From assembly GCA_004352715.1 (NCBI GenBank), contig SCFE01000058.1:89292-153291 (forward strand): a stretch of DNA of 64,000 bases, written 5' to 3'. The position numbers and the translations under genes are program-made. Positions 24,470 through 38,279 of this stretch are shown here, in pieces. The first letter of the stretch is position 1. Every line of letters starts with the position of its first letter. Under the pieces are notes generated by a model. That model was not told the origin of the DNA. It was given only the letters and a program-made list of their open reading frames with translations, and made no database searches. This DNA comes from Hofstenia miamia (lineage: Eukaryota; Xenacoelomorpha; Acoela).

Positions 24470-27002
24470 GAGAAAAGCAAGGGTTAGTCCCACAAAGTGA
24501 CGTGATTAATGATTCATGCATATGACAGTTTGAAAAAGATTCATAAACATGGGACAGGGTGTTTCACACAATTTATTAGTTTCTAGTGACTCATCAGTTT
24601 TGCAAGATTTACGGGGCAAATTTAGTTTGCATACACGTTTATTTTACTTCTTTATTGTATGCACACCGTTTTTTTGTTGGTATATGTGACATTGGTAGCT
24701 GACTAATCAGGGAATATTTTGTGTTTGTGATAATACATTGTTGCCTAATGGAAAAATTCAAACTCATATTATGTTTGGCAAGAGATTAATTCTCTTGTAT
24801 GTAAAAAAGTCCATGCATTTCTATTGCTTAGCTTGTCTATAAACATAATTTAATTCCTTTTTCCAAAATCTATGCATTGCAAGCAAAAGATTACATTTCG
24901 TTTTTTTTCAAATGTGTTGCTATTTCCTTGGAAAAATTACTATATTTAATTCGTTTTTCAGTAAGTTACTATTTAGAAACAAAAAATATGCTTTTTCGTT
25001 TTCAAATATATTGCTGAAAAATATTGGTCATACTAAAACATTACAGGCATATGAAATATAGACCTACATGATATAACTGAACTCGTTTTCTGAAAAATTT
25101 AACATGTGATTCTATTAGTAAGATTTATACATGCTTTCTTTATACATTATTATTATTATTACATAGTTGTAGACTTTACACACAGGTCTTCTTTTCCATT
25201 ACTCTACTTTTACATTTGATTTATACGGATTTTCTGGCTTTTTCCCATTTGTAGCCTTTCACATCTTTTTTCGACTTTGCACATCTTTTTCAAGTTATTT
25301 CGTTTATGGCTTTTGGGTGCTTGTAGACATTTACATGGGTCTTCAGATTTCACTGCTTTGTAACTTTACAATTAGATATTCACTTGGTATGGAATTAATG
25401 TATAAATGCCTTCTCCAGTTTATTCCTATAATTGTAATTGCTATAGAAATGAGACCGCCTAAACTGTTATCCAGATGATTCACTGTATTGTAGTTGATGT
25501 ACTGCTACACATTCAAATTCCCATCTGTAGATACGATTTCTGGCAGTCAAATTAGTCACAATTCCATGCTGTGTTCTCCTTTCTAAACGTATGCACTTGT
25601 AAATGCATAAACCTACATAATAAATATGATAAATTAGTCAATAGCAAAACATTTACTAGAATTTGAGAGGTAGAATTTCTAAGAAATTTGTAAAACAAGT
25701 ACAAAATAATAATAATTATAATAATAATATATTTCCCGAATTAGAGAAAATTAACGTGTATAAGTTCCTTTCAGCCAATTGTTAATTAAAAAATTGAATT
25801 TTGAAAGCATGATTCAAACAAGACACTCAACATATCAAAAATCAATTCATATAAATTTGCTTCAATCAAATGTTAGCTAAAAAATTGAAATGTAAATACG
25901 TTGAGGGTTAAAGATTTAGTTAAAATACAAACATAAGGGAACAAAAAAATATTACTAAACCGTGGTAAATTATTACCAAATTAAAGCCAAATTGCTAAGA
26001 ATTTTATGAAAATTCTGAATTTATAATTTATAGGTCAATATAGCTAAAAAAACACCGGTTATAATATTGCTCAACCATAGTATAAACGTTTCTATAACCT
26101 GAAAAATTAAAGCCAAATTGCTAAGAATTTTATGAAAATTCTGAATTTATAATTTATAGGTCAATATAGCTAAAAAAAACACCGGTTATAATATTGCTCA
26201 ACCATAGTATAAACGTTTCTATAACCTGAAAAATTAGCACATATTTGGTTAATATCATAAAAACGCCCAAGTGCAAGATCAGATATTGTTTAAAAATATG
26301 AATTTGAATACATGTTTATTTAAAATACAAGAGTAAAGCCATGCTTAGACTAGGTAATTGCTAGCAATAAAAGTTACAAATTCACGCCACTTCGCTAATA
26401 ATCCTGGTGGTTAGATGCACAATTTTACCAAAATGTGATAGATCACGGGTCACCAATCACATAGTCTAGCTGTAGCCTAAGAATGAGAAATATTAAAACA
26501 CGGTAAATGGTACAAGTGTGAAGTCGAAAAAATTACATTCTAACATCAAAGGCGTACCATTGCTTAGATTCGTAAATGCATTTGAGATCAAAAACATTAA
26601 ATTCAAAGATCAAAAATATATAGGTCAATATAGCTAAAAAAACACCGTTATAATATTGCTCAACCATGGTATAATCGTTTCTATAACCTGAAAAATTAGC
26701 ACCACATTGACCACCAGATTGATAATGAATTTTACGTTGTTCTTTAACATGAAATGAAATCATCCTCATCATCTTGTGTTATGAAGTTGAAGTTGAAACA
26801 TACTTTTAGCATACATGTACAATGATTAATTGGCTAGAATAAGTTAAACAATATGCTAGCAAAAACAAAATTCAATAGAACAAAAGGTGTTCTATTTACC
26901 TAAGATATTTTTTTGAAAATTTACTTTTCTTTGTTGTATATTTTTGTAAATTTTTCTTCTTTGAATTAAATTATAAATATCTCAATTTTTTTCTTGGTCC
27001 AT
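24470..27002 (+). repeat. AT-rich repeat family, forward arm A
   Basis: Defined by inverted matches elsewhere. Its start (CACAAAGTGACGTGATTAAT at about 24495) recurs inverted at about 29855-29905 and 39000-39060. Its middle (about 25670-25920) recurs inverted at 28780-29080. Its end (26262-27002) recurs inverted at 33980-34740, nearly identical there. It has no open coding frame beyond chance. It looks like one arm of large inverted-repeat (foldback-like) elements. Confidence 0.6.
25981..26233. repeat. 126-bp tandem duplication, with a third partial copy
   Basis: Unit starting TTAAAGCCAAATTGC is present at 25981-26106 and again at 26107-26233 with one extra A. A diverged partial copy (ATAGGTCAATATAGC...) lies at about 26620-26699. 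Confidence 0.9.
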
Positions 27003-27535
27003 ATATTTCTAAATCTATTCTTTTTCCACAAGAGTTAATTATTTACAATATTATTATTTATTTCTTCAAATTCATAAAGAAAATACCACCCTACAACGAG
27101 ATATCATTCTCATTTTCAACAGATTGTCTGAAGCAAAATATACGAACAAAAAACTACTCACGTGTTAAATTTAATAAAAATATCATGAGTCAATCCTTTA
27201 TTAATACTGCAATTTATTACTGGAATATATTGCCAAAAGAAATGAATATAATAGACAACCTTAAAAAATTCAAAAAAGAATTAAAATTATTATTTTTCAA
27301 ACAAAAGTTTATATCAGGTAGATCCTGGATAGGATTTAAATTTTATAATAACGATTATACAATAAATCGAAATTAGGAAGCTATCCGTAGTCAGTGTATT
27401 TTTTAGTCAGTGTTGTTTTATTTATTTCATTTTTGTACATAGTAGTTAATGACGCTATTCATTTGAAATATCAGTAAAATATTGTAAAAAAAATTCAAAT
27501 GAATATAGATTATCTTATCTTATCTTATCTTATTA
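27003..27535 (+). pseudogene. LINE 3' end with (TTATC)n tail
   Basis: Coding remnant of the C-terminus of a LINE polymerase protein: SQSFINTAIYYWNILPKE at about 27185-27245 followed by a basic helix (FKKELKLLFF) and a stop at about 27376. It is followed by an untranslated tail and a pentamer microsatellite (TTATC repeats, about 27505-27530), as is typical for CR1/L2-like elements that end in short tandem repeats. The forward-arm repeat breaks at its left side (27002), suggesting insertion there. Confidence 0.7.
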
Positions 27536-28779
27536 GAAATGACTAAACAAAATTAGTTTGTTAATTAAACAAAATTAGTTTGTTAATCATTTATTGAAAA
27601 TATAACAAAATTTACATTGTCAAATAAATTCAACAATCACCGCCCAACCTTTTTAAAAAATTGAATAATGTTTTTGTTATTATTTGAGAATTTCAATTCT
27701 TTCCTTTATAAATTATCATGTGCTGTAAAAAACTTAGCAAATGCTACTAGATAAAAACAATTTATCCTTCACCACCGCATTGTTCACAGACATATTTTTA
27801 CACTATTTATTAAATTCAGCTGTTCTTATAGCACTGATAATAGAGTGATCAGATGAATTCTCTTTGTTTTGCCATGAACTGAATAGCAACAATGCCAGCT
27901 TTAGATGATTATTCGTTCTCCCATCATTTATGCACTCATTGGTTTTCATAAACCCCCTCATTTTGTTCAAATTTATGTACTTAATGTTCATGTAGATTTC
28001 ATTTTTTGCAACAATCTATTGTCATGATAACAGTTTTTGAACACTTATTCATTAAATATGAATTTCCATGCTAAACATTTTCCGTGAATTTTCCTTTTTC
28101 ACAACGAATGGTTGACATTCTAACAGGTTTTTATTATGTTAGCAAGTGGATTGGCATGTTACTAGGTATAAAAATCAAATGTACATCCACGTTTCATAGT
28201 AATTATTAAATTTGTATCTTAATATGTGGTATGTTGAATATATCCTACCTACTTTTGTAATTGAATTAACCATTCCAGACTTTATGTGCTTAAAAATAGC
28301 GTATATTTCGTTTTCTTCATAATGAATGATTGACATAATAGAAAGCATACAAGGCTTAGCAGTCAAATGTACAATTACATTTCATAATAATAATTAAATT
28401 TATATCTCTTTATTACATGATCGTATAATTATATCACCAATTTCTATTGTAATTGAATTTACCATGCTAGGCTAATATTTGCACTATGTGTTTTGTGTGT
28501 ACATACAGTAGAATTATAGAAATGATCAAATGTTATAACAAATGCAGTTTAAGGGCATTGAAGTCTCTATTAGGCATTAGCATTAATTGAAAGCATAAAT
28601 TATTTTCAATTCCCACTCTTCTACACAGAAGAGGTGTTTGAATAACTAGCCATTACTATAAACATATATTTATAGGTGTATGTTCTTGGCGATTTGTAAT
28701 TTTCACTAAATTCTTTGCAATTTGGATTTTGTTTTGAAATAATTTTTCATGGTTTAATGATATTTTTTTCCCTTACACT

Positions 28780-29910
28780 TGTATTTTAACCAAATCTTTA
28801 ACCCTCAACGTATTTACATTTCAACTTTTTAGCTAACAATTGACTGAAGCGAATTTTTATGGTATTGAATTCTGATATGTTGAGTATCTTAATTTAATCA
28901 TATGTGCTTAAAATTCTATTTTTTAACTGACAATTGCCTGAAAGGAATTTATATGCTTTGATATTTGCTAAGTTGGGAAATATATTATTATTATTGTTAG
29001 TAATATTTTGTACTTGTTTTACAAATGTCTTAGCAATTCTACCTCTCAAATTCTTGTATATGTTTAGAAAAGAGAACACAAAATAAAATTGCGACTACTT
29101 TGACAACCAGAAATCATAATATACAGTTGGGAAATCAAATATGTAGCAGTACATCAACTAAAATATATTGAATCATCTTGATAACGAGCTTAGGCATTCT
29201 CATTTCTATGGCAATTAGAATACAAGGAATAAACTGGGGAAAGCATTCATGCATTAATTCCATACCAAGTGAATATCTAATTGTAAAGTTACAAATCAGT
29301 GAAAAGCAAAAGACCTATGTAAATTTCTACAAGCACGCAAAATTCACAAACCAAATAAAGTGAAAAAGTGTGCAAATTAGTAAAAGCCAGAAAATCTGTA
29401 TAAACCAAAGAAATTTATAAGTCGAGAAATGCAAAAGAAGACCTGCATATAAAGTCTACAACTGTGTAAAACTAATATATTAATAATAATGTATAGAGAA
29501 CCATATATATGTATAAATACATTTCACATGCATAATTTTTTAGAAAACGAAATTACATCTTTTTGCATAAGCCATGTTAATTTTTTCAGAAAATGACTTT
29601 GATTTATTGTGTAAGTTTATATTTCATACACCTGTAATGATTAAGTTTGAGGAGTATTTTTTGCAATGTATTTGAGAACAAAAAACATCTTTTGCTTCTA
29701 AATAATAACATATCAAAAAAGAAATTAAATGTAGGGAATTCTTACAAGGCTAAATTGGCTCCCTCCATAAATATTACAACAACTGATGAATCACTAGAAA
29801 CTAATAAACAAATACCTTGTCCCATGATTATTAATCATTTCCAACTTTTCATTTTCATTAATCATCATTTACATCATTTTGTTGGACCAACCCTTGCTCT
29901 TTTTAAATAC
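28780..29910 (-). repeat. AT-rich repeat family, inverted arm B
   Basis: Reverse-complement relative of 24470-25920: ACCCTCAACGTATTTACATT (28800) mirrors AATGTAAATACGTTGAGGGT (25890), and the outer end near 29900 (CCAACCCTTGCTC) mirrors 24478-24495. Arms A and B face each other across about 1.8 kb, giving a 5.4 kb inverted-repeat structure. 27536-28780 between them has no recognised content. Confidence 0.6.
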
Positions 29911-30339
29911 TCAAGTATTCAAATATATATTTCAACTTACAAAGCTGTTGTCAGTTTTCTTAAAAAATTATACCCTCTAAATTTTCTTGATTTTATAATA
30001 AGATTTTATTGTTCTAAATCTTAATGATTGGTAGAAATAGTTTATGTACATAATCCTCTTTGGCACTTAGACTTGTTTGAAATTATCTAATGAAACTGCT
30101 TTCAAATTTTGACTTGTTTTGCTTTGGCATTCTTTAAAATGTTTACATTAAATCTTAGTCCACAATATTTTAGATGTTTTGAAATTGCTGAATTAGTTTC
30201 ATATTCTTTTGTTCTTCTATCTAGTTGTTGAGTGCAACATCTAATTAATTTAAGCACTAAAAAGATATTTTGAAAAAAAATTTTTCGTGCAACAATTTAC
30301 ATTATGACTAAAATATTTCAAAATGATTGTATCAGTAGT

Positions 30340-32618
30340 AGTTATAAAAGTGAAGAAGAGAAGTCACAAAATGAAATTTTGACCTTGGCTGACTCATGAA
30401 TGTTTAAGTGGTTTTATAACACTATCTAGTGGTGACATAATGATGATTACTGACTCTTTTTACTAGTTTCTATACTGACTCACTAGGATTTTTGACATAT
30501 TTGGATGGTAATTTATTAGTGTTTACATACACATCTATTTTGCTATTATACTTCTATTTTGCTTGTTCAAACATGACTATTTTAGGTATTATAGGTGACA
30601 AGCAGTTTTAATGGTTATCTGACTAATGGAAATAAATCAGAGCTATATTGCATTTTACAAACTGAATAACCAATTAAATTTTTTTTCACAAAAATTTACG
30701 TGCATTGCTATTTGTTTAGCAAGTCTCTGCATGTTCCTTGCAATTTAATTTGCTTTTACTAATACATGTTAGTATTTCATTTTCAAATACAAAGCAGACT
30801 TAACATTTACAGGTGTAGGAAATATTGACTTGACTGTAAAAGTAACTTCAAATAAAAATAGAAAAGTTTCGCCAAAATTAATATGTTTTTGAAATATATG
30901 GATGGTAAATCAATAAAAATTTTAATGCCTGATGTATATGATAAAAACAAGTTTGTATTCTGAAAAAAATTATACGTGTGATGCTACTATTATGATTTAT
31001 GCAATATATTCATATTCATTCTTCTTTTTATACAAGATTATTATTTTTACTCTACAGAGTTGAAGCCCTTCTATATATGTAACTTTTGTCTTTGCAATTT
31101 TTTTCAATTTATATGGTTCTTGACTTTTTACTTAGCTTCTTCCACTTCACATTTCCAACCAACTCTTCACAAGCTATCACTATGTACGACCAATGTACAA
31201 ATTTGTTATTCACATTATTCACCATGCTGTAGTTGATGTATGAGTATACAACTTTCTATATGAATGCATAAATTCACTTGGTCATATTAGATGTATCTCT
31301 ATAGCAAGTTCTTCTTTCTAAATGCATAAATGCTTGTAAACATCTAAATAAAGCCAGAAAATATACTATATTATTCAACAACAATAATATGCAATGCATA
31401 TTATTTGGGAGGCAAATCACTAAGAACTTAGAAAAAAGTTCAAAAAAATAATAATGTGTTACTTGAAATAATGAAAAACAAGATGCATAAAGTCATCTAG
31501 CATTAATTTGATTGTTCTATAAAAAGATAAATTTAAACATATCCAGTGAAAACTCTTTATGAAATTTTTTAAGTGTCTTAAATATGTATGAATTAATATT
31601 GTATCATTCGACATAATGAAAAACAGAATGTATGAACCCACTTAACCATGGTATGAATTTGATTATTGGTTGGAAATGAAAAATAATTAATACATATTTG
31701 GCTAATAATATTGTTTAAACATGGCCTAAGTTTGATTATGGGTGGAAATAAAAAATTGAATGCATATTCACGTAAAATACAAGTGTAAGGAAAACAGCAA
31801 ATTTTATAACCTGATAAAATATTATAAAGGGCATAAAAGATTAAAGCAAGAACACCATGGTTTTTGTGTAGATGCATGAGATTGAAATTGATCCAAAGAA
31901 TAAGTTTGTCCATGGCCAAAGTTTTTTCCCTTTTTCCTTTACTTTGATTAGATTGTTATTGATTCCATGCAAATGCATGAATTTGCCTGATCAAGAGGTA
32001 TTCATCTTTTAGCTAGAAGTAAACACTGCTAGATTGACTGAGCTTTCATTTTAATTCATCCTCAATGATTAGATTAGTCATGAATCTGATTTGTTCTTTA
32101 ACATTATACAAAAAAAACATGCTTTCTAAGGTACAACCACCTCATCCATCTTGTAGTATGTAATTGAGACTGAACAGTGCTGCAACCATGGCTATTTTCA
32201 ACAGATATGCTAAATTAACTAGAACAAAGAACTAATTACATTTTGTAAATGACCCACTTATATCTTTAAAATACAATATTATTTCATTATTAGTACTGTA
32301 TATATTAGTGAAAACAAGTTTAATTCCTGTGAATATATGGATGGTCTAAATAAATGGAAATGCATGTATATTTTTATAAAAGAAAAATTTGAACAGTTAT
32401 TCATTTTGCAAAACTCACTATAGCTGGGGCTGGTCACGCAGTAATGGAAATTTATTTTCAATGTTAATGTCAATATCACTCAGGCAAAGAAGATTTATTT
32501 TTCTATTGAAATGCTTCAAGGGTGAGTCCTTACTGGATCTATTAATGTGACAAAAAGTAAATTTTGAGTAATTATATATTGTTTGATGTGCCCAAAAAAT
32601 CGTTCACCAACAGAATTT
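30340..32618 (+). repeat. AT-rich repeat family, forward arm C
   Basis: Begins with a diverged form of the arm start (GAAGTCACAAAATG at about 30362, then the TGACTCAC...TTAGT words) and runs to a 1000-N gap. From 30521 it is nearly identical to 35753-37843. ORFs inside (31459-31919, 32279-32479, minus) are low-complexity hydrophobic frames without domains. Confidence 0.6.
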
Positions 32619-33618
32619 NNNNNNNNNNNNNNNNNNNNNNNNNNNNNNNNNNNNNNNNNNNNNNNNNNNNNNNNNNNNNNNNNNNNNNNNNNNNNNNNNN
32701 NNNNNNNNNNNNNNNNNNNNNNNNNNNNNNNNNNNNNNNNNNNNNNNNNNNNNNNNNNNNNNNNNNNNNNNNNNNNNNNNNNNNNNNNNNNNNNNNNNNN
32801 NNNNNNNNNNNNNNNNNNNNNNNNNNNNNNNNNNNNNNNNNNNNNNNNNNNNNNNNNNNNNNNNNNNNNNNNNNNNNNNNNNNNNNNNNNNNNNNNNNNN
32901 NNNNNNNNNNNNNNNNNNNNNNNNNNNNNNNNNNNNNNNNNNNNNNNNNNNNNNNNNNNNNNNNNNNNNNNNNNNNNNNNNNNNNNNNNNNNNNNNNNNN
33001 NNNNNNNNNNNNNNNNNNNNNNNNNNNNNNNNNNNNNNNNNNNNNNNNNNNNNNNNNNNNNNNNNNNNNNNNNNNNNNNNNNNNNNNNNNNNNNNNNNNN
33101 NNNNNNNNNNNNNNNNNNNNNNNNNNNNNNNNNNNNNNNNNNNNNNNNNNNNNNNNNNNNNNNNNNNNNNNNNNNNNNNNNNNNNNNNNNNNNNNNNNNN
33201 NNNNNNNNNNNNNNNNNNNNNNNNNNNNNNNNNNNNNNNNNNNNNNNNNNNNNNNNNNNNNNNNNNNNNNNNNNNNNNNNNNNNNNNNNNNNNNNNNNNN
33301 NNNNNNNNNNNNNNNNNNNNNNNNNNNNNNNNNNNNNNNNNNNNNNNNNNNNNNNNNNNNNNNNNNNNNNNNNNNNNNNNNNNNNNNNNNNNNNNNNNNN
33401 NNNNNNNNNNNNNNNNNNNNNNNNNNNNNNNNNNNNNNNNNNNNNNNNNNNNNNNNNNNNNNNNNNNNNNNNNNNNNNNNNNNNNNNNNNNNNNNNNNNN
33501 NNNNNNNNNNNNNNNNNNNNNNNNNNNNNNNNNNNNNNNNNNNNNNNNNNNNNNNNNNNNNNNNNNNNNNNNNNNNNNNNNNNNNNNNNNNNNNNNNNNN
33601 NNNNNNNNNNNNNNNNNN
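32619..33618. other. assembly gap, 1000 N
   Basis: Exactly 1000 N, a conventional gap of unknown or nominal size. ORFs drawn through it have no meaning. Confidence 0.99.
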
Positions 33619-33959
33619 ATAATGGCTAGCACTATATTTTCATAAAAATGGCTAATAAGTGACTTGTAATCGCAATTTTTATTAGATAAATTCTGGGCAT
33701 TTAAATGAACGTAATTAGTCATATCTTTGTAAGATGGAACATTTTTTAGATGTTTCATAATTGAGCAAAAAACCAGGATTTGCTTCGATACCATGTTTAA
33801 GTAATAATAAAAATTTTAAAACCAAAATTGCCAAAAGATCAAATAGAATGCATTATTAGCTGACATAGCCTATTTCTCTATTCAATTAAAGAATTTAGTA
33901 CAAACATTAAGCAAATGCTATACAAATTTACTTTGGTCAAAAACACCATGTTCTAGTTT

Positions 33960-34750
33960 TCATAGAGATTAGAATTTCTAAGCAACATGGACCAAGAAAA
34001 AAAATTGAGATATTTATAATTTAATTCAAAGAAGAAAAATTTACAAAAATATACAACAAAGAAAAGTAAATTTTCAAAAAATTATCTTAGGTAAATAGAA
34101 CACCTTTTGTTCTATTGAATTTTGTTTTTGCTAGCATATTGTTTAACTTATTCTAGCCAATTAATCATTGTACATGTATGCTAAAAGTATGTTTCAACTT
34201 CAACTTCATAACACAAGATGATGAGGATGATTTCATTTCATGTTAAAGAACAACGTAAAATTCATTATCAATCTGGTGGTCAATGTGGTGAATATGCTTG
34301 GATAATCACTAACCAAACAAACTGATACTCTGTGTTGATTTCAATCTCAAAATATTTCTATGCTTTAAGGCCAGGTATATTTTTGATCTTTGAATTTAAT
34401 GTTTTTGATCTCAAATGCATTTACGAATCTAAGCAATGGTACGCCTTTGATGTTAGAATGTAATTTTTTCGACTTCACACTTGTACCATTTACCGTGTTT
34501 TAATATTTCTCATTCTTAGGCTACAGCTAGACTATGTGATTGGTGACCCGTGATCTATCACATTTTGGTAAAATTGTGCATCTAACCACCAGGATTATTA
34601 GCGAAGTGGCGTGAATTTGTAACTTTTATTGCTAGCAATTACCTAGTCTAAGCATGGCTTTACTCTTGTATTTTAAATAAACATGTATTCAAATTCATAT
34701 TTTTAAACAATATCTGATCTTGCACTTGGGCGTTTTTATGATATTAACCA
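33960..34750 (-). repeat. AT-rich repeat family, inverted arm D
   Basis: Near-identical reverse complement of 26262-27002, with a short extra block near 34290-34370 absent from the other copy. It lies on a small contig (33619-34750) isolated between two 1000-N gaps. Confidence 0.8.
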
Positions 34751-35750
34751 NNNNNNNNNNNNNNNNNNNNNNNNNNNNNNNNNNNNNNNNNNNNNNNNNN
34801 NNNNNNNNNNNNNNNNNNNNNNNNNNNNNNNNNNNNNNNNNNNNNNNNNNNNNNNNNNNNNNNNNNNNNNNNNNNNNNNNNNNNNNNNNNNNNNNNNNNN
34901 NNNNNNNNNNNNNNNNNNNNNNNNNNNNNNNNNNNNNNNNNNNNNNNNNNNNNNNNNNNNNNNNNNNNNNNNNNNNNNNNNNNNNNNNNNNNNNNNNNNN
35001 NNNNNNNNNNNNNNNNNNNNNNNNNNNNNNNNNNNNNNNNNNNNNNNNNNNNNNNNNNNNNNNNNNNNNNNNNNNNNNNNNNNNNNNNNNNNNNNNNNNN
35101 NNNNNNNNNNNNNNNNNNNNNNNNNNNNNNNNNNNNNNNNNNNNNNNNNNNNNNNNNNNNNNNNNNNNNNNNNNNNNNNNNNNNNNNNNNNNNNNNNNNN
35201 NNNNNNNNNNNNNNNNNNNNNNNNNNNNNNNNNNNNNNNNNNNNNNNNNNNNNNNNNNNNNNNNNNNNNNNNNNNNNNNNNNNNNNNNNNNNNNNNNNNN
35301 NNNNNNNNNNNNNNNNNNNNNNNNNNNNNNNNNNNNNNNNNNNNNNNNNNNNNNNNNNNNNNNNNNNNNNNNNNNNNNNNNNNNNNNNNNNNNNNNNNNN
35401 NNNNNNNNNNNNNNNNNNNNNNNNNNNNNNNNNNNNNNNNNNNNNNNNNNNNNNNNNNNNNNNNNNNNNNNNNNNNNNNNNNNNNNNNNNNNNNNNNNNN
35501 NNNNNNNNNNNNNNNNNNNNNNNNNNNNNNNNNNNNNNNNNNNNNNNNNNNNNNNNNNNNNNNNNNNNNNNNNNNNNNNNNNNNNNNNNNNNNNNNNNNN
35601 NNNNNNNNNNNNNNNNNNNNNNNNNNNNNNNNNNNNNNNNNNNNNNNNNNNNNNNNNNNNNNNNNNNNNNNNNNNNNNNNNNNNNNNNNNNNNNNNNNNN
35701 NNNNNNNNNNNNNNNNNNNNNNNNNNNNNNNNNNNNNNNNNNNNNNNNNN
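34751..35750. other. assembly gap, 1000 N
   Basis: Exactly 1000 N. Confidence 0.99.
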
Positions 35751-35752
35751 AT

Positions 35753-37843
35753 GTTTACATACACATCTATTTTGCTATTATACTTCTATTTTGCTTGTTC
35801 AAACATGACTATTTTAGGTATTATAGGTGACAAGCAGTTTTAATGGTTATCTGACTAATGGAAATAAATCAGAGCTATATTGCATTTTACAAACTGAATA
35901 ACCAATTAAATTTTTTTTCACAAAAATTTACGTGCATTGCTATTTGTTTAGCAAATCTCTGCATGTTCCTTGCAATTTAATTTGCTTTTACTAATACATG
36001 TTAGTATTTCATTTTCAAATACAAAGCAGACTTAACATTTACAGGTGTAGGAAATATTGACTTGACTGTAAAAGTAACTTCAAATAAAAATAGAAAAGTT
36101 TCGCCAAACTTAATATGTGTTTGAAATATATGGATGGTAAATCAATAAAAATTTTAATGCCTGATTTATATGATAAAAACAAGTTTGTATTCTGAAAAAA
36201 ATTATACGTGTGATGCTACTATTATGATTTATGCAATATATTCATATTCATTCTTCTTTTTATACAAGATTATTATTTTTACTCTACAGAGTTGAAGCCC
36301 TTCTATATATGTAACTTTTGTCTTTGCAATTTTTTTCAATTTATATGGTTCTTGACTTTTTACTTAGCTTCTTCCACTTCACATTTCCAACCAACTCTTC
36401 ACAAGCTATCACTATGTACGACCAATGTACAAATTTGTTATTCACATTATTCACCATGCTGTAGTTGATGTATGAGTATACAACTTTCTATATGAATGCA
36501 TAAATTCACTTGGTCATATTAGATGTATCTCTATAGCAAGTTCTTCTTTCTAAATGCATAAATGCTTGTAAACATCTAAATAAAGCCAGAAAATATACTA
36601 TATTATTCAACAACAATAATATGCAATGCATATTATTTGGGAGGCAAATCACTAAGAACTTAGAAAAAAGTTCAAAAAAATAATAATGTGTTACTTGAAA
36701 TAATGAAAAACAAGATGCATAAAGTCATCTAGCATTAATTTGATTGTTCTATAAAAAGATAAATTTAAACATATCCAGTGAAAACACTTTATGAAATTTT
36801 TTAAGTGTCTTAAATATGTATGAATTAATATTGTATCATTCGACATAATGAAAAACAGAATGTATGAACCCACTTAACCATGGTATGAATTTGATTATTG
36901 GTTGGAAATGAAAAATAATTAATACATATTTGGCTAATAATATTGTTTAAACATGGCCTAAGTTTGATTATGGGTGGAAATAAAAAATTGAATGCATATT
37001 CACGTAAAATACAAGTGTAAGGAAAACAACAAATTTTATAACCTGATAAAATATTATAAAGAGCATAAAAGATTAAAGCAAGAACACCATGGTTTTTGTG
37101 TAGATGCATGAGATTGAAATTGATGCAAAGAATAAGTTTGTCCATGGCCAAAGTTTTTTCCTTTACTTTGATTAGATTGTTATTGATTCCATGCAAATGC
37201 ATGAATTTGCCTGATCAAGAGGNATTCATCTTTTAGCTAGAAGTAAACACTGCTAGATTGACTGAGCTTTCATTTTAATTCATCCTCAATGATTAGATTA
37301 GTCATGAATCTGATTTGTTCTTTAACATTATACGAAAGAAACATGCTTTCTAAGGTGCAACCACCTCATCCATCTTGTAGTATGTAATTGAGACTGAACA
37401 GTGCTGCAACCATGGCTATTTTCAACAGATATGCTAAATTAACTAGAACAAAGAACTAATTACATTTTGTAAATGACCCACTTATATCTTTAAAATACAA
37501 TATTATTTCATTATTAGTACTGTATATATTAGTGAAAACAAGTTTAATTCCTGTGAATATATGGATGGTCTAAATAAATGGAAATGCATGTATATTTTTA
37601 TAAAAGGAAAATTTGAACAGTTACTCATTTTGCAAAACTCACTATAGCTGGGGCTGGTCACGCAGTAATGGAAATTTATTTTCAATGTTAATGTCAATAT
37701 CACTCAGGCAAAGAAGATTTATTTTTCTATTGAAATGCTTCAAGGGTGAGTCCTTACTGGATCTATTAATGTGACAAAAAGTAAATTTTGAGTAATTATA
37801 TATTGTTTGATGTGCCCAAAAAATCGTTCACCAACAGAATTTT
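35753..37843 (+). repeat. near-identical duplicate of 30521-32618
   Basis: About 2.1 kb matching 30521-32618 with scattered single-base changes, an 8-base deletion near 37155 and one N at 37223. Both copies sit against 1000-N gaps. Two alleles placed in series is the simplest explanation. Confidence 0.93.
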
Positions 37844-38279
37844 ATAGTCATCATCATTTTTGCACACATATATTACATACATATTAACATACTGTTCCTT
37901 TATGAAAACACATATATGATGAATGTTATATTGTCTTAGAATAATTAGACTATGCCATCACCAAATATTGTCATTGTTGAAAGAATAGTTCCATAAAAAC
38001 TAAAAATTTGATGATAATGGAATTTCAATTTTTCATTGTTGTATAGCCTGACAAATGTTTTATTTTCTTTTACTTTCTACCTTTATTAATCATCATTGCA
38101 TTAATGTCAAGCTTAATTAACTTTTTAGGCACCTATAGTTATGTACAGGAGGACTACATGCACATATTAAATTGACATTTCATGTGAGATGATAACCTTT
38201 GCAAAGAATTATATAATTTGTTATATAGGTTCATAGGATATTTACAAATTGACTTAATTTAGTATCATACATTAATTCT

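Noticed and set aside
32564-35808. Long ORFs of 340-396 codons
   Set aside because: They consist almost wholly of N from the two 1000-base gaps.
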